The notes beneath the pieces were generated by a model, which searched no databases, was not told the DNA's origin, and was given only the letters and a program-made list of their open reading frames with translations. 64,000 bases of DNA from Rehmannia glutinosa (lineage: Eukaryota > Streptophyta > Magnoliopsida > Lamiales > Orobanchaceae): positions 124,001 to 188,000 of the forward strand of contig JABTTQ020002614.1 of NCBI GenBank assembly GCA_016081115.2, given 5' to 3'. Numbering within the stretch: the stretch's first letter is position 1; the number at the start of each line of letters is the position of its first letter. A program made the position numbers and the translations under genes. This document shows positions 10,205 to 21,185 of this stretch, in pieces.

Positions 10205-10539
10205 TATAGTTTGGAAAAATAATAACACTTGTTGCAAATTATTTGAAATTCTCTATTAAAATTTTAGTATGTGTGATACCATGTATAACGAAATACAACA
10301 ATCGGTATTTGATATTTACGTGGTGACTCTTGTATTTTGTATTTTGAGTTTTTGTTATATATTATAATGCATATTATCAATGGCATAGCCAGGCCGCCTG
10401 ATGGGGTGGGCTCGACTTGGGTTGGGGCAATAGAAAGTTAGAAAATGAAATCACATAAATTTTACCTTAATTTTTTTTCCAAAAAATAAATTAATGAAAA
10501 TAAGGGGACAAAATAAATTGGGAAATTGACATAAATATC
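10205..10539. other. AT-rich spacer, no gene seen
   Basis: Continuation of the copia target site. A GC-richer patch near 10379-10430 (GGCATAGCCAGGCCGCC) could be an old element edge, and a weak partner lies near 11400-11450 (CCAAGCCACGCC). I cannot define an element. Confidence 0.4.
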
Positions 10540-11346
10540 CACCTTTTTTAAGTTAATATCAACTTTTTATGCTTTTCGGTGCAATTTTACCTAAATTTAT
10601 GCTTCCCGATGCAATTTTATCTAAATTTATGCTCCCCGCTCTTTTTTTACACAACAATACGCTCCAGCAAAAATTCCCGAAAAATTTTACGCTTTGTTTC
10701 AACATTGTTTCGAACATGTTTCTGTGTTTCAACATTGTTTCGAACATGTTTCTGTGTTTCAACATTGTTTCTTACATGTTTCTAACATATTTCAAACATG
10801 TTTCTGTGTTTCAATATTGTTTCTAACATGTTTCTTTTAATATAAATAGGTAAAAAATTTGTATTTAAATATCAAAAACTTCATTGAAGCAACAAAAAAA
10901 TATCAGAACAACATTAAAAAGAGTATAGAAACAACCCAGAAACAACGTAAAAAATATTTAAAACACAACATGAATAAAAAGAGCTTAAAATAGGTAAAAA
11001 TTGTATTTACACATTGAATACTACATGAAAACAACAAAAAAAAAATTAGAACAACATTAAAAATATTATGGAACAACACCGAAACAATAGAAACAATTTA
11101 CAAAATAATATATGAATAAAAAACAGCATAAAAAATAGGTTAAAGTTGTTTTGAAACATCGAAACAACAAAGAAACAATAAAGAAACAAATTTAAACAAC
11201 CTCGAAACAACTTATATAACATATAAAACAATGCAGGAAAAAAAACGAAAAAAAATAAAAATAATCATAAAATAGCAAAGAGCGTAAAAAAAATAAAATA
11301 GGTACAAAGTGAAAAAATAGGCACAAGAGTAATTGGAGCGTATTGT
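10540..11346. repeat. Fold-back-like segment: GTTTC-rich arm facing GAAAC-rich arm
   Basis: ACAATACGCTCCA at 10654-10666 is exactly reverse-complementary to TGGAGCGTATTGT at 11334-11346. The left arm holds about four 30-bp tandem units around TTTCAACATTGTTTCGAACA (10695-10835). The right arm (10870-11240) is rich in GAAACAAC/AACAAC on the same strand, as expected for a diverged inverted arm. Short copies of TTTATGCTTCCCGATGCAAT are repeated at 10565-10635. No transposase is seen. Confidence 0.6.
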
Positions 11347-11715
11347 ATAGTAATGGTACAAAAATCAGTGTATTCTGTGTAACTTCCCCAAATAAATAGG
11401 GTTGGTTGGGGCCCAATATGACCCACTCCAAGCCACGCCTTTGCGTATAATACGTGTGTGCCGTACATTTGGGTTTCAAAAAAATATGTATACACTACAT
11501 AAATATAAAGATAAAACTCTCAATAGACAATATTAATGACTATTAGGAGCCTTTTAGTAAATAAATTTAAATACAAATTTGCATGTGCAGTTATTTCTTA
11601 GCATTGGATCACAATTGGAGCAATTTCCTTTGTCTTTACAACCAAACAAATCTTGTGACAATAAATAATTACCAAAGTATGTCACATTCTGGAAAATATA
11701 TATAATATATGAGGT
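11347..11715. other. Spacer, no gene seen
   Basis: AT-rich sequence without a recognised motif between the fold-back segment and the next MULE. Confidence 0.4.
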
Positions 11716-12976
11716 AGTCTTCTGTCAGGCGGTCTAACGGATCCAAGTCCGCTAGATAGATCCCCCAAACCCGACCCAGATCTTTAAAAGAAATGCTACA
11801 GCCTCCTTGTTTCCTTCTCTTTACTGGGTGTTATTTCCTATCTCTTTCTCCAATCGTCGGGCAGCTTCGAAAAGCTCCTCGTCATTGTATATCGCTGTCC
11901 AAATGGCAGAGGTGTAAATAGAAATCACCAGCACCAAGTTCCTTAATGGCGACGAGATTGATTAAAGCGCAGTAAATGTAACCACTTGTTCTTGACTGGT
12001 GATATTTTCTTTATGGTTAATTTATGTTCCTTAATTTTTACTCAACCACAAAAATCAACACCAAGATTAAATTCTAATGCACAAATTGCTTGCTCTACTA
12101 CATCACTAACCGGATTTTTCTCTTGTTGAAAAAAAATCCGCATAAGTCGTTGTTTTCTCAATCAAAATATCTAATATAGTAATATGTTTTCCTCAGCTCT
12201 GTTATGGGCCTAGGCTATATACACCTTTCAATTTTCAGTATCAGCTAATATTTTTATAAGAAATACTAATACATTTTATAAGAAAAACTAATACTTTGTA
12301 GAAGCACTACTAAAATACTCTTTATGAAATTACTAATACTTTTTCGAGAAACTACTAATACTTTTTCGAGGGACAAATAATACATTTCAGGAGAAAAATT
12401 TAATTATATTCAGGGAAACTACTAAAATACTCTCAAGGGAACTACTTATACTTTTTCGAGGAACTAGTAATACTTTATTGAGGGACTGTTAATACATTTC
12501 GGGAGTATATTCATGAGAAATACTAAAATACTCTTCAGGGAACTATTAATACATTTCAGAAGAACTGCTAATACTTTTTAGAAGGATAGCTAATACTTTT
12601 CAGAAGGACTGTTAATACATTTCGGGAGAAAATTTTAATTACATTCATGGAAACTATTACAATAGTCTCTAGGGAACTACTAATACTTTTTCGAGGAACT
12701 ACTAATACTTTTTTGATGGACTGCTAATACATTTCAGGAGTATATTCATGAGAAATACTAAATACTCTTCAGGGAACTACTAATACATTTCAGAAGAAAA
12801 TGGTATACTTTTTAGAAGGACGGCTAATATTTTTCAGAATGACTGTTAATACCATTGGTCCCTGAAAACTACTAAAATATCACTGCTAATATTACGGAAA
12901 TGCCACCGGATCTACGGGTCAGAATTGTCTAACGGGTCAAACTCGTTAGACGGTCTGACAGGAGTTTTTGTGATAA
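11716..12976. mobile_element. Short non-autonomous MULE with subterminal similarity to the 1-3775 element
   Basis: Left end CTGTCAGGCGGTCTAACGG and right end CGTTAGACGGTCTGACAGG are near-perfect inverted repeats. Both ends carry a second GTCTAACGG-like unit inside. The flanks are TA-rich on both sides (ATAATATAT-like), so the TSD is plausible but not unique. 11780-11990 is more GC-balanced and might be captured sequence, but I see no clear ORF. The rest is the repeat array described next. Confidence 0.7.
12240..12880 (-). repeat. Array of the word CTAATACTTTTTCGAGG and variants
   Basis: About 25 degenerate copies of [A]CTAATAC[TA]TTT[TC][CAG]GAG, roughly every 20-25 bp, fill the right half of the element. 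The reverse complement (CCTCGAAAAAGTATTAG) is close to CTTGAAAAGTATCAG of the 1-3775 MULE. Confidence 0.8.
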
Positions 12977-14899
12977 TATATATAATATAACGACCAATTC
13001 CATGTTTTAAGGTAGCCGCTCCACGAATTTAATTACACCATAGTCAAATAAGATCTGTCACATGATTCAGAAAGTAAGTAAAAGATTCATCGTTAACCTT
13101 AATAAACTTTGTTATAAAAAACCTTATTATTATTCAATTAATCTACAATGCTGTTATAATTAACCTTATAATTAATTAACGACAATGCTATTTCAAGTAA
13201 CCTTATTATTATTCAAATTTACATACTCTATAAAAGTTTTAGAAAAAAATATTCTTTTTATCTCGAACAAGCATAAAATATAATTGATTATAATTTTTCC
13301 ATTTTCAAATTGCTCGCAGTCAAATTTGTTTTATATATATGCTAAGCTTTCAATCAAAAGTTTATTGCGCTCGTTTGTTTTAGAAATCTTGTATGGAATC
13401 ATCAATGACTACTTTTGTAAATAAAAAGATATTTTTTTAGCACAACAAAAATATATTATTTTTATTTACTTTTCATATTATCTTTTTATTTACATTTCAT
13501 ATTATTTTCAAATAATTCCCTATCGCTGAAAAGAGAGAGAAATGAATTTTAATGTGTAACGACTATGTTAATTCCTTTTCTAACCTTTTCAAGAAAAATA
13601 TTAATTATATGTTATTACCTATTTAATCGTAACTTTAGATTGGGTCAAATAATGTATCATCAACTCCGAACAATAAAAATTTATATCGACCCCAATTAAC
13701 ATAATTAATATTAAGGGGGTCAATTGACTGCTGACACCAATAAATGTACAAACTAGATTCTGATCTGTCAAGATTTTTTCAAAGGCGTTTTCTTTGACTA
13801 TAGTACTTTGGACTTTGAAGTTTTCAATGTGTTTGTTTGTTTATGTCCATCTGCGTGAAATTAATCGTCCAAAATCGGTGGATAACTTAAGATTATATCT
13901 CAAATGTAGTATTGTTGTATTCATGTTGCATACAATGTATCATTATAGTTTTTTAGAATGAAAATGCATCTATTTATTTATTAGAAGAAACTTACAACTG
14001 CTTAACAATATCGAGTGAAAACAATTATAAATACTATATGATCATAAATATATACAGTTCTAAAACAATTTTTTTAAACCTAACAGATAAAATTGAGACG
14101 TTGGACCAAACATGTACCAGATAAATTTTTAAACCTAACAGATCATAAATCTATACAGATCATAACAATGGAGGCACTGGACAAAACGCATACCAAATAA
14201 ACTGATACTGGTCTCGAATCTCTCATGTATCATCGGATAATGGTTTATCAGATCTTCTGAATAAAATCTCATATATGGGCAAACTTATTAACTAAAAAAA
14301 AACCACATATTAGGGACAAATAAAAATCACCTATAGGGGACAAATAGAACCACCTATTAGGGACATATTTATTAAGATTTAAAGCAATAAAAGTTAATTA
14401 TCCATCCTCTTATAGAGGATAATGAAGGATGAGAAGAGGAAAGAGTTGGAGGAGTAAAATCAGCTAGAGTTTAGAGAGAAGAAAAAATGGTTATGTTATG
14501 TTAGATGTATCAGTAAAACTGAAATATGATGTGTTGGATGGAGATATATATGAAATATCTTTAAAAGAAATATCTAAAAATTGATAAATTTAGTTGATTT
14601 TCCATCAATGGTGGAGGTAGGAAAAATGTTGGGGTGGGTCAATACACAAAAGTGAGATAAACCAAATAAAAAACCTAAAAATAATTATATAAATTTTAAT
14701 TGAAATATTTTTTATAATTTTTTTAGTGTAATTATGTTTTTACATAGGGGGAGGTGGGGGCCCAGGGCTCCCCCTGTGTTTTCCGTGATATTTGATAATT
14801 AATCTGATTTCATCATTAGATTTTTAATTAGGGGCACATATTATGTGGTCTTTGAGATTTTATATAGACTCCAGATGTACGAATGATAGATTATATACA
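12977..14899. other. AT-rich intergenic sequence, no gene seen
   Basis: No ORF with a recognisable domain. At 14305-14368 there are three short tandem copies of CACCTATTAGGGACAAATA-like sequence. Near 14600-14790 there is purine-rich debris (GGGGGAGGTGGGGGCCC) reminiscent of an old element end. Confidence 0.5.
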
Positions 14900-15060
14900 G
14901 ATTTTTTTTGGGTAAATTGCAATTTTAGTCATGTAATTTTGGAGTAGTTGCAATTTTAGTCCTTTCCCTTTAAAAGTTGTTGTTTTGATCCTGGACAATT
15001 TTGCCCTTCTGGCTAAATATCATTTTTGGTCATTTATCTTTCTAAAGTTTGCAATTTTAT

Positions 15061-15375
15061 AGGGATGACAATGGGGCGCGCCAGGGTGGGTTGGCCAGGA
15101 CACAGACCCACCTCGTGCTTAGAACAGGGCGGGGCGGGGCCGGGTCGTCCCGTTCTACCCCATTTTAAATTAAATTAAATTAAAAAAATAAAAAAAATAT
15201 GTATTTATAAAATATTATTAAAAAATTTAATATAATCAATTTATAAATATTAAATATAATAGAAGAATACATAAAAATTATATTATAATATATATTATAT
15301 ATGCAAAATATATATTAAAATATATTTTAAAACTAAATATTCTAGGCGTGGCGGGACGGGTACTCGCGGGGCAGA
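15061..15375. mobile_element. Nested GC-rich-ended element remnant
   Basis: Begins AGGGATGACAATGGGGCG and continues with GGGCGGGGCGGGGCC. An AT-rich core follows, then a GC-rich end (GGCGTGGCGGGACGGGTACT) of roughly complementary composition. The start resembles the TAGGGGTGTCAA end of the element at 27412. The right end is truncated. Confidence 0.4.
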
Positions 15376-15390
15376 AGTGATACCCAGACA

Positions 15391-15658
15391 ATATGATGTT
15401 TGTTTTTCGCATTGTCTCAAGGTTTCCTTATCGGCTCCTGTGAATTCTTTTTCAACATATTGATTATTCCAATATGTTATCTTGTCCTGGTATTCTTGTG
15501 CATACATCGTCAAAATTTGACAATATCTCCTGTAGAGTATACATCTTGAACACTCGTTCAGATCCGTTTTCTCGGAGAAAATTCTCATCACCAATTGTTA
15601 ATTATATAAAATAATAAATATAACTTAAAGTTCTTAATAAACCTAGGCTCTGATACCA
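15391..15658 (-). other. Unrecognised ORF downstream of a tRNA-Met primer-site-like motif
   Basis: On the minus strand TGGTATCAGAGCC (15658-15646) is followed about 50 bases later by an ATG at 15594. The ORF begins MVMRIFSEKTDLNECSRC and stays open to 15295, but its last part (below about 15375) is the nested GC-rich element. Composition is protein-like (C-, Y-, E- and K-rich, helical), with no hydrophobic segment. PBS-then-ORF is the layout of a reverse-transcribing element, retrotransposon or pararetrovirus relic. I do not recognise the protein, and no LTR, RT or movement-protein motif is next to it. Confidence 0.35.
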
Positions 15659-15928
15659 TTTTAGGCAAATCACTTAGTCAAATAAGTCAATTATGTGCAT
15701 AAGGGTATTCTTGGTATTTTGAAAATATGAAATAACCTCAGGAGACCAATTTTGCAACAGCTTAAAACTTACAGGACCGAAATTGCTAAGGTATAAAATA
15801 TATAAGACCGATTTTGCAAAAACTTTCAAACTTATAGGACTAATTTTGCAAACTCAATAGTTGCAGGACCGAAATTGCAAACTGCTTATACTTATAGGAC
15901 CAATTTTGCAATTTTTCCGATTTTTTTT

Positions 15929-16975
15929 AGCTCCAAACTCCTCGAAACCTAGGACCGACTCTATTTTGAGCAGATCTCGAGTATTTTTGAACTTATCAAG
16001 TCAGTTTGAGTTGAATTCTAATTTTATCAAATAGATAAAGTGTTCAAATATTGAATTATAATATTAACAAATTAAACTCAAATAAATTTTTAATAATTAG
16101 CCTTTAATCAAATATTACGTAACTGAATTTGGGAATTAGATAGTAATTTAGTGGTTAAACATGCCTAAGTCTTTGTTCGATTTTCACTAGCTCTTCATCT
16201 CCCAAGTTTTGTACTAAAAGAAAAAAACAAAAGCAACCGAATTCGTTTTTCAACATAAATAAATACGTCAAAAAATCTAATTAGTGTAACATTTCGCCTG
16301 TAACTGAGTTCGTTGTCCACGAAATTGAAATTTTAGCTATGCCCGTATATAGTCTTAGCTAGGCCCATATCTGGTATAACAGTTCACTTGGATGGGCCCA
16401 TATCTATTGTTATGTTACTTGCTAGGCCCTTGTATGGCTAACTGTACAATATGATAGGCCCATATCTTTCTTAGGGAATAAGGACACATCATATTTATGA
16501 CGTACCTCCCACCCCAATGAAAATAATTATGAGATGTTTAATAGTTATTTGAATAAGCCAATGAGGTTATGTTCCGATATGATAGTTATGTGAAGTTGTG
16601 AACCATTAAGGCTCTTAGGCCTGTAAGCTTGGGCCAACTGTCATTGTTCCTAGGTCCTTTATTTGGCCTTTGTAAGACTCGGTCCATCATATAGTTCCTA
16701 CTCTTCAAGTAATTCTCAAGGTAGAGGTGGAAAGCAAGGTTTGGGTTGGAAGTAAATTGGACTGGTCCGGATTTCAGGGAGACCACTCTCAATCCACGAT
16801 ATCTGATTATCAATAATTAATAAGGATAATTATTTTAAGAAAATAGGTTTGGAGTACTAACTAAAAATTCATAGAAATTTCAAAATTACAAAACCCGCTT
16901 AAGGTTTGAATCCTTCTTAAAGGTAAGAGGGTAATTGTAATACTTTCTATAAATATAAGGGTTATTTAGGAAGGT
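15929..16975. other. Intergenic sequence with a repeated TAGGCCCATATCT word
   Basis: GCCCGTATATAG, TAGGCCCATATCTGG, TGGGCCCATATCTAT and TAGGCCCATATCTTT occur between 16338 and 16475. TGTAACATTTCGCC at about 16285 looks like a retrotransposon LTR start, but no matching end or partner was found. No gene seen. Confidence 0.4.
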
Positions 16976-17480
16976 AAATCAGATGTACCTGATCTAGGGT
17001 CCCAGAAAACGAGGTAAGGTTCTTTGTTCGAGGTAACCTGACTTAAGATTCCACAAAGTGAGGTGATGTACTTTGTTCGATGGTACCTGAAATAGAGCAC
17101 ACGTTAGGCTAGTTAGGGTGGCCCAGCTAAGGCTCTCCGAAACTTAAGTCAGAATCAGGCAGTTGAGGTACTTAGAAAGCTAAAGAGCGAGGTAATTTAG
17201 AATAATGACAATTTACATTTTACCTTGATTTTCGTGTCGTATTTATAATACTGTTCACCATGAAATACGGATCATCGTACACGTGGTGCTCCATCAACGG
17301 TGGAGAGATCGTGGGGGACCCGACCCGGACCTTTGGGTCGGGACCCATATAAAAAAGCCGCGGATCCTAGGGGCATTTTAGTAATTCCTTACGAGATGAG
17401 GTTAGAATGGCAATTTCGACCCAGACGAAGTTAGGAAGGTACTTTCAATATTAAAGGGGTATTTGAAATATTTTTTTACT
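16976..17480. repeat. Diverged LTR-like block related to the 20267-27238 element
   Basis: CACGTTAGGCTAGTTAGGG, CTAAGGCTCTCCGAAACTTA and a following ACGTGGTGCTCCATC...GGACCCGACCC...CGCGGATCCTAGG series occur in the same order as in the LTRs at 20380-20700 and 26860-27180. There is no second copy or coding sequence next to it, so it is probably an old solo LTR. The borders are approximate. Confidence 0.55.
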
Positions 17481-17614
17481 AATGATTATGAAGGGTCAAG
17501 GGAGTAAAAGGTAAGATGATATAAAACTTCAACTTCAAGTGGGTCTCTGTAATTTTGAATTTTCTGTCTTTTTGAGTAAATACCTCAAACCTAAGGAATT
17601 TCTTTGTAATTATC
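17481..17614. repeat. Right part of a GGGATAATTAC-type MITE, split by a hAT element
   Basis: CTCAAACCTAAGGAATTTC then TTTGTAATTATC continues after the hAT insertion as TAATTATCCC (18524-18533). That is the end sequence of the MITE family at 28435-28714. Confidence 0.55.
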
Positions 17615-18523
17615 CAGAGCCGTCCCTGGGGCGGTCGTGGTGGTGCCGCCGCACAGGGCCCCCCTCCGGCGAGGGCCCCCGCCCCCGGGTTTTTTTTTTT
17701 TGTAATATTATACTTTAACAATAACGATATATAAAATAAAGTCCGCTGAAGTAGCTAAAGAAGTCCTTCAGCCAAGTGGTAAGCGCATTCCTCTTTCTCC
17801 TCGAAGCCACGCCCTCAAATCTCTATAGCAGCATGTTATTTTTTTTCCCCAAATTTTAGGGAAGCCCATTAATATGGCAAAACAAATGGGCAGGCAGCCA
17901 AGCACGAAACAAATAAAAAAAGAGAGATAACTCAAATAAGGACACAAAAATAACTATTAAAAAGAAAAAGAGAACTCAGCCACGAAAAAACTAGAAAAAA
18001 GGGGAAATACAGAAACAAAAACAATGGCATTGGCTTACATCTCCAAAAAATTATTATCAACAAAAATCTCAAGCAAATATTTTTTTTTTGTAAGAATTCT
18101 TTACCTTTATTTCTTCTATTTTTCTATTGAAATAAATTTTATTAATGTCTATTCAATTTTGCATAGGTTTTTATTATCTTATCAATATCTATTCTATTCT
18201 ACTTAAAGTTGGATTGTGAAAGACTTATTGATAATTTTGCATATAAAAATGTTAGGAGGTCAATTTTCTATGGCTAATGTCTTGGTAGTTTTTCTTTTAA
18301 ATCTATGATGTAATGATACTAAAGCATCTCTTTGTAGCACTATTTTTATGAAATTGGAACGCTGAAGTTGAAATATAATGTTTCATTATTTTATGTTTTG
18401 ATCAATGGAATTATTTTTCGTAATATTGATTAATAAGTTTTTTTTTAAATTTTTATTTACATTAGTACAAAAGGCCCCATTTTTTTTTCGCACCGGACCC
18501 TTTAAAACATAGGAACGGCCCTG
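17615..18523. mobile_element. Non-autonomous hAT element, TSD TAATTATC
   Basis: Left end CAGAGCCGTCCCTGG and right end ATAGGAACGGCCCTG are imperfect inverted repeats of the common plant hAT type (CAGGGCCG...). The 8-bp duplication TAATTATC is exact at 17607-17614 and 18524-18531. GC-rich subterminal ends (GGGCCCCCCTCCGGCGAGGG on the left, CGCACCGGACCC on the right) surround an AT-rich core without a transposase ORF. Length 909 bp. Confidence 0.9.
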
Positions 18524-18533
18524 TAATTATCCC

Positions 18534-18958
18534 TAATGAATATCCTTTTGCAGAGTCATCACTCATCATAGGGTCGATCAGACGATCAGTGAGCTTAAGG
18601 GTAAGGGAAGAAACACGCCTCTTGTGGGGGCTTAGGGGCAAAACCTTCAAAGGTATTCAATACTCATGATTACTTTGAAAAAAATTCTCCGTTCCCTTAT
18701 TTATTTTCTTTTTTTCCTCACTTGTTAATTCCTTTTTGTCCTATTATGCAATTGGTCAAATACTTTGTGAGCTCCAACCAAATAAAGCCAGCTATGCATT
18801 TGTTGAAACACCATGTGAGCTGGTGGAGGATTGATTCACGAGGTCGACCTGGCCTATTCTTGGTCAAATGGCAGCCTTAAGCTGGGCTGGCGTTGCCTCC
18901 TGTCGAGCCGAAGTGGGCAACCTCCTCCCAAACTAAATAATACTTTTAATTTTAGTAC
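18534..18958. other. Intergenic, no gene seen
   Basis: No recognisable ORF. The sequence from 18770 to 18930 is GC-richer (ACCTGGCCTATTCTTGG, GCTGGCGTTGCC) and may be decayed coding or element sequence that I cannot assign. Confidence 0.4.
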
Positions 18959-18966
18959 AACTTATA

Positions 18967-19216
18967 GGGATAATTACAAAAACTACCCCCGAGGTTTGGA
19001 ATAATTACAAAAAAAAAAAAAAAACCAAAAAATTTTAAAATTACAAAAATACTCTAGAGTTTGATTATGTCTTAAATATAATAGGTAAAATTTAATATTT
19101 TTGTAATGTAAAGAGAGTGTTTGAAATGTTTTTGCTTGTGAAAGAGGAGATTTTTTTTGTGATTTTCAAAAACGTTAGAATTTTTCTGTTATTATATACT
19201 TTCTGTGATTATTCCC
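18967..19216. mobile_element. GGGATAATTAC-type MITE copy
   Basis: Starts GGGATAATTACAAAAACTAC and ends GTGATTATTCCC. It is flanked by AACTTATA (18959-18966) and AACTTACA (19217-19224), a duplication with one mismatch. It is the same family as 28435-28714 but more diverged. Confidence 0.7.
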
Positions 19217-19224
19217 AACTTACA

Positions 19225-20261
19225 TATATATATATAATTCATGAAAATTTGAAATTTTATCTCCTTAAAAATTGAACTTTTCTCTTTGTTTTTTTTTACA
19301 AGAAAAAATTTCATTAATTCAAACTAGCAATACTGCTATAGAAGACCAAAACAAATATGTTAAAAATCATAAAAGATGAAACTATAAGAAAATTCAGTCT
19401 CTAGGTTAATAACAAAAATCGGCTTAAAGCCTACAACTTTGAAAAATCTATAGTGATTAGAATACCTATGATTCAATATCTGCAACATGTTGAAGATTAT
19501 AATCTGATTGTTAGCTCTTTTGGGTCAAAACCTTGTTTATCTGAATTGTCCGTACAAGAAAAAACACCACACTAAAATGACGACAAACCAAACGTCGCAC
19601 TAGACGATGAAATCATAAATAAAAAAATAAAAAAATAACTCAGATCTATGTGAAAAATTACTTATTAAAGAATGAATTAATAAAAAAAAATTAGACGTCA
19701 AGAAAGAGAAGTAGAAGGAGGAGAGAGTTTGAGAGAAAAAAGACTAGTATTTCACCATTTTTTAAGCATTGTAATAAAATTACTTTTATGATCTTAAAAA
19801 ACAAAGAATACAATCTCATTCTCCCAATCTCAATTATTGCTCCGTGGACCGTGTCCGTCCATGCGGTATAAAGGTCAAACGTTATATCTATATTTATAAG
19901 GATAAAAAAACACAAAAATGTTATGTTTCCTTAGTTTCAAATTTATTACCCCTATTTTCTTCTTAGAACGTTTTACAAATAAAATATTTATTTTCCTAAA
20001 ATGGGATCTTATTATAACTATCATCTCAGTTAAAGAAATAATATTTCATTACTAGCTGTCGTCCCTCGAGTAAAACTAAATATATATTTTGTTTGTCTCC
20101 TTTTCTTCCCTTGTTTTAAAAAAAGACAATTTTTTAAGCTTTTCCCGTTTATCTTCAAGATCTTGCATCCAAATATCCATGTATCAAGTTGATTAATGGG
20201 AATACAAGTTCATTATTGTCTATATATATATATATATATATATAGATTGGTATGCAGAATA
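19225..20261. other. AT-rich intergenic with (TA)n at 20221-20244, no gene seen
   Basis: Only short random ORFs. The microsatellite ends 22 bp before the target duplication of the next retrotransposon. Confidence 0.5.
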
Positions 20262-20266
20262 CATGG

Positions 20267-20762
20267 TGATTTAACCAGGAAAATCAGTATACCTGAAGGC
20301 TCCCTTCGGGGTGGAACGTCGGGGTGGATCTTCGGGGTCGACCTTCGGGGTCACTTCGGGTATTTTTAGATGGGTGACCTGAAACATGAACGCACGTTAG
20401 GCTAGCCGGAGGGAGCCCCCGGCTAAGGCCCTCCGATGCTTAAGTCAGTTCGGGTCGTGAGGTTAGGTGAAGTAAGAGTAGTGAAGAGATGAATGAAGAG
20501 TAAAAGCTTAACCTCTTGTTCATTGCACCTGACTTTTATAGTGGTGATTATGTACAAACATATTGGTCCACGTGGCATCATCTGGAGAGCCTTTTTATCA
20601 GAGGATCAATGGTGGGGAGGAGCTCGGGTCGAGTCGGTTCGGGTCGGGTTGGCGGTTCGGGTGAACCCGACCCGGGTGAACAATCCGCGGATCTTGGCTC
20701 CTTTAGTCAGCTTTTGGACTTTTATAAGGGTAAAGTGGTAAAATCACTTTATTGGTTTATCA
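20267..20762 (-). repeat. 3' LTR (minus-sense) of Tat-like element
   Basis: On the plus strand it begins TGATTTAACCAGG and ends GGTTTATCA, so the ends are TG...CA on either strand. It is nearly identical to 26745-27238. Differences seen include a small deletion in the second copy near 26820. Confidence 0.95.
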
Positions 20763-20785
20763 TTACTCCCCCAACTTCTTTTATT
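20763..20785 (-). other. Polypurine tract
   Basis: On the minus strand AAAGAAGTTGGGGGAGTAA abuts the LTR. It primes plus-strand synthesis in this element class and confirms the minus orientation. Confidence 0.75.
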
Positions 20786-21185
20786 TTCTAAGTAAAAGAA
20801 GTTTGATCTAGTTTATTGAATTTGAAAGGCTTCGAATTTGAGCCGTCGTTCTATTGACTATTGAATTCTCCAATGGTACCAAATATTGACAAGGGGGTAA
20901 ATTTTTATTTACCTTCTCTCAGTGAAAATCAAGTTTGGTTTGCCCTAGAGTTTTTCTTCGGCGTCGTGCGTCTCTCACTTGTTCTCTCGTCGGCTTTGTG
21001 ATCGTCCGTTCGCATCGCGTCGTCCATTCGCGTCGCGTCCTTCTCTCTTCAGCATCGCGTGTCGGGTTCGTCTCCCTTCAGCGTCGCGCGTCGGGTTCGT
21101 CTCCCTTCAGCGTCGCGCGTTGTCCTCCACTTGCCTCTTAGGGTTTCCTCCACTTGTCCTCCAGGTAGATCATTTCTTCCCCTTA

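Larger units (their letters stand above)
14910..15918. mobile_element. MULE-type MITE with 10-bp TSD and repeated arms
   Basis: The left end GGGTAAATTGCAATTTTAG and right end CCAATTTTGCAATTTTTCC are inverted repeats. GATTTTTTTT occurs immediately outside both ends (14900-14909 and 15919-15928), a 9-10 bp duplication typical of Mutator-type elements. The left arm has several copies, and the right arm about five, of a GGACCGAAATTGCAAA-type unit in opposite orientation. The middle (15061-15690) is foreign to this pattern. Confidence 0.7.

Noticed and set aside
15391..15658. Confident assignment to an endogenous pararetrovirus
   Set aside because: Only a primer-site match and an unrecognised ORF support it; no RT, movement-protein or coat motif is nearby, so it is kept as an open question.
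17760..17825. tRNA-like string in the hAT element (AGCCAAGTGGTAAGCG)
   Set aside because: Resembles an A box, but no matching B box, anticodon stem or acceptor stem could be folded.
20935..21180. Arg/Ser-rich plus-strand protein upstream of the antisense ORF
   Set aside because: Built from short direct repeats (GTCGGGTTCGTCTCCCTTCA); no conserved start, and the domain-bearing frame begins at 21186.
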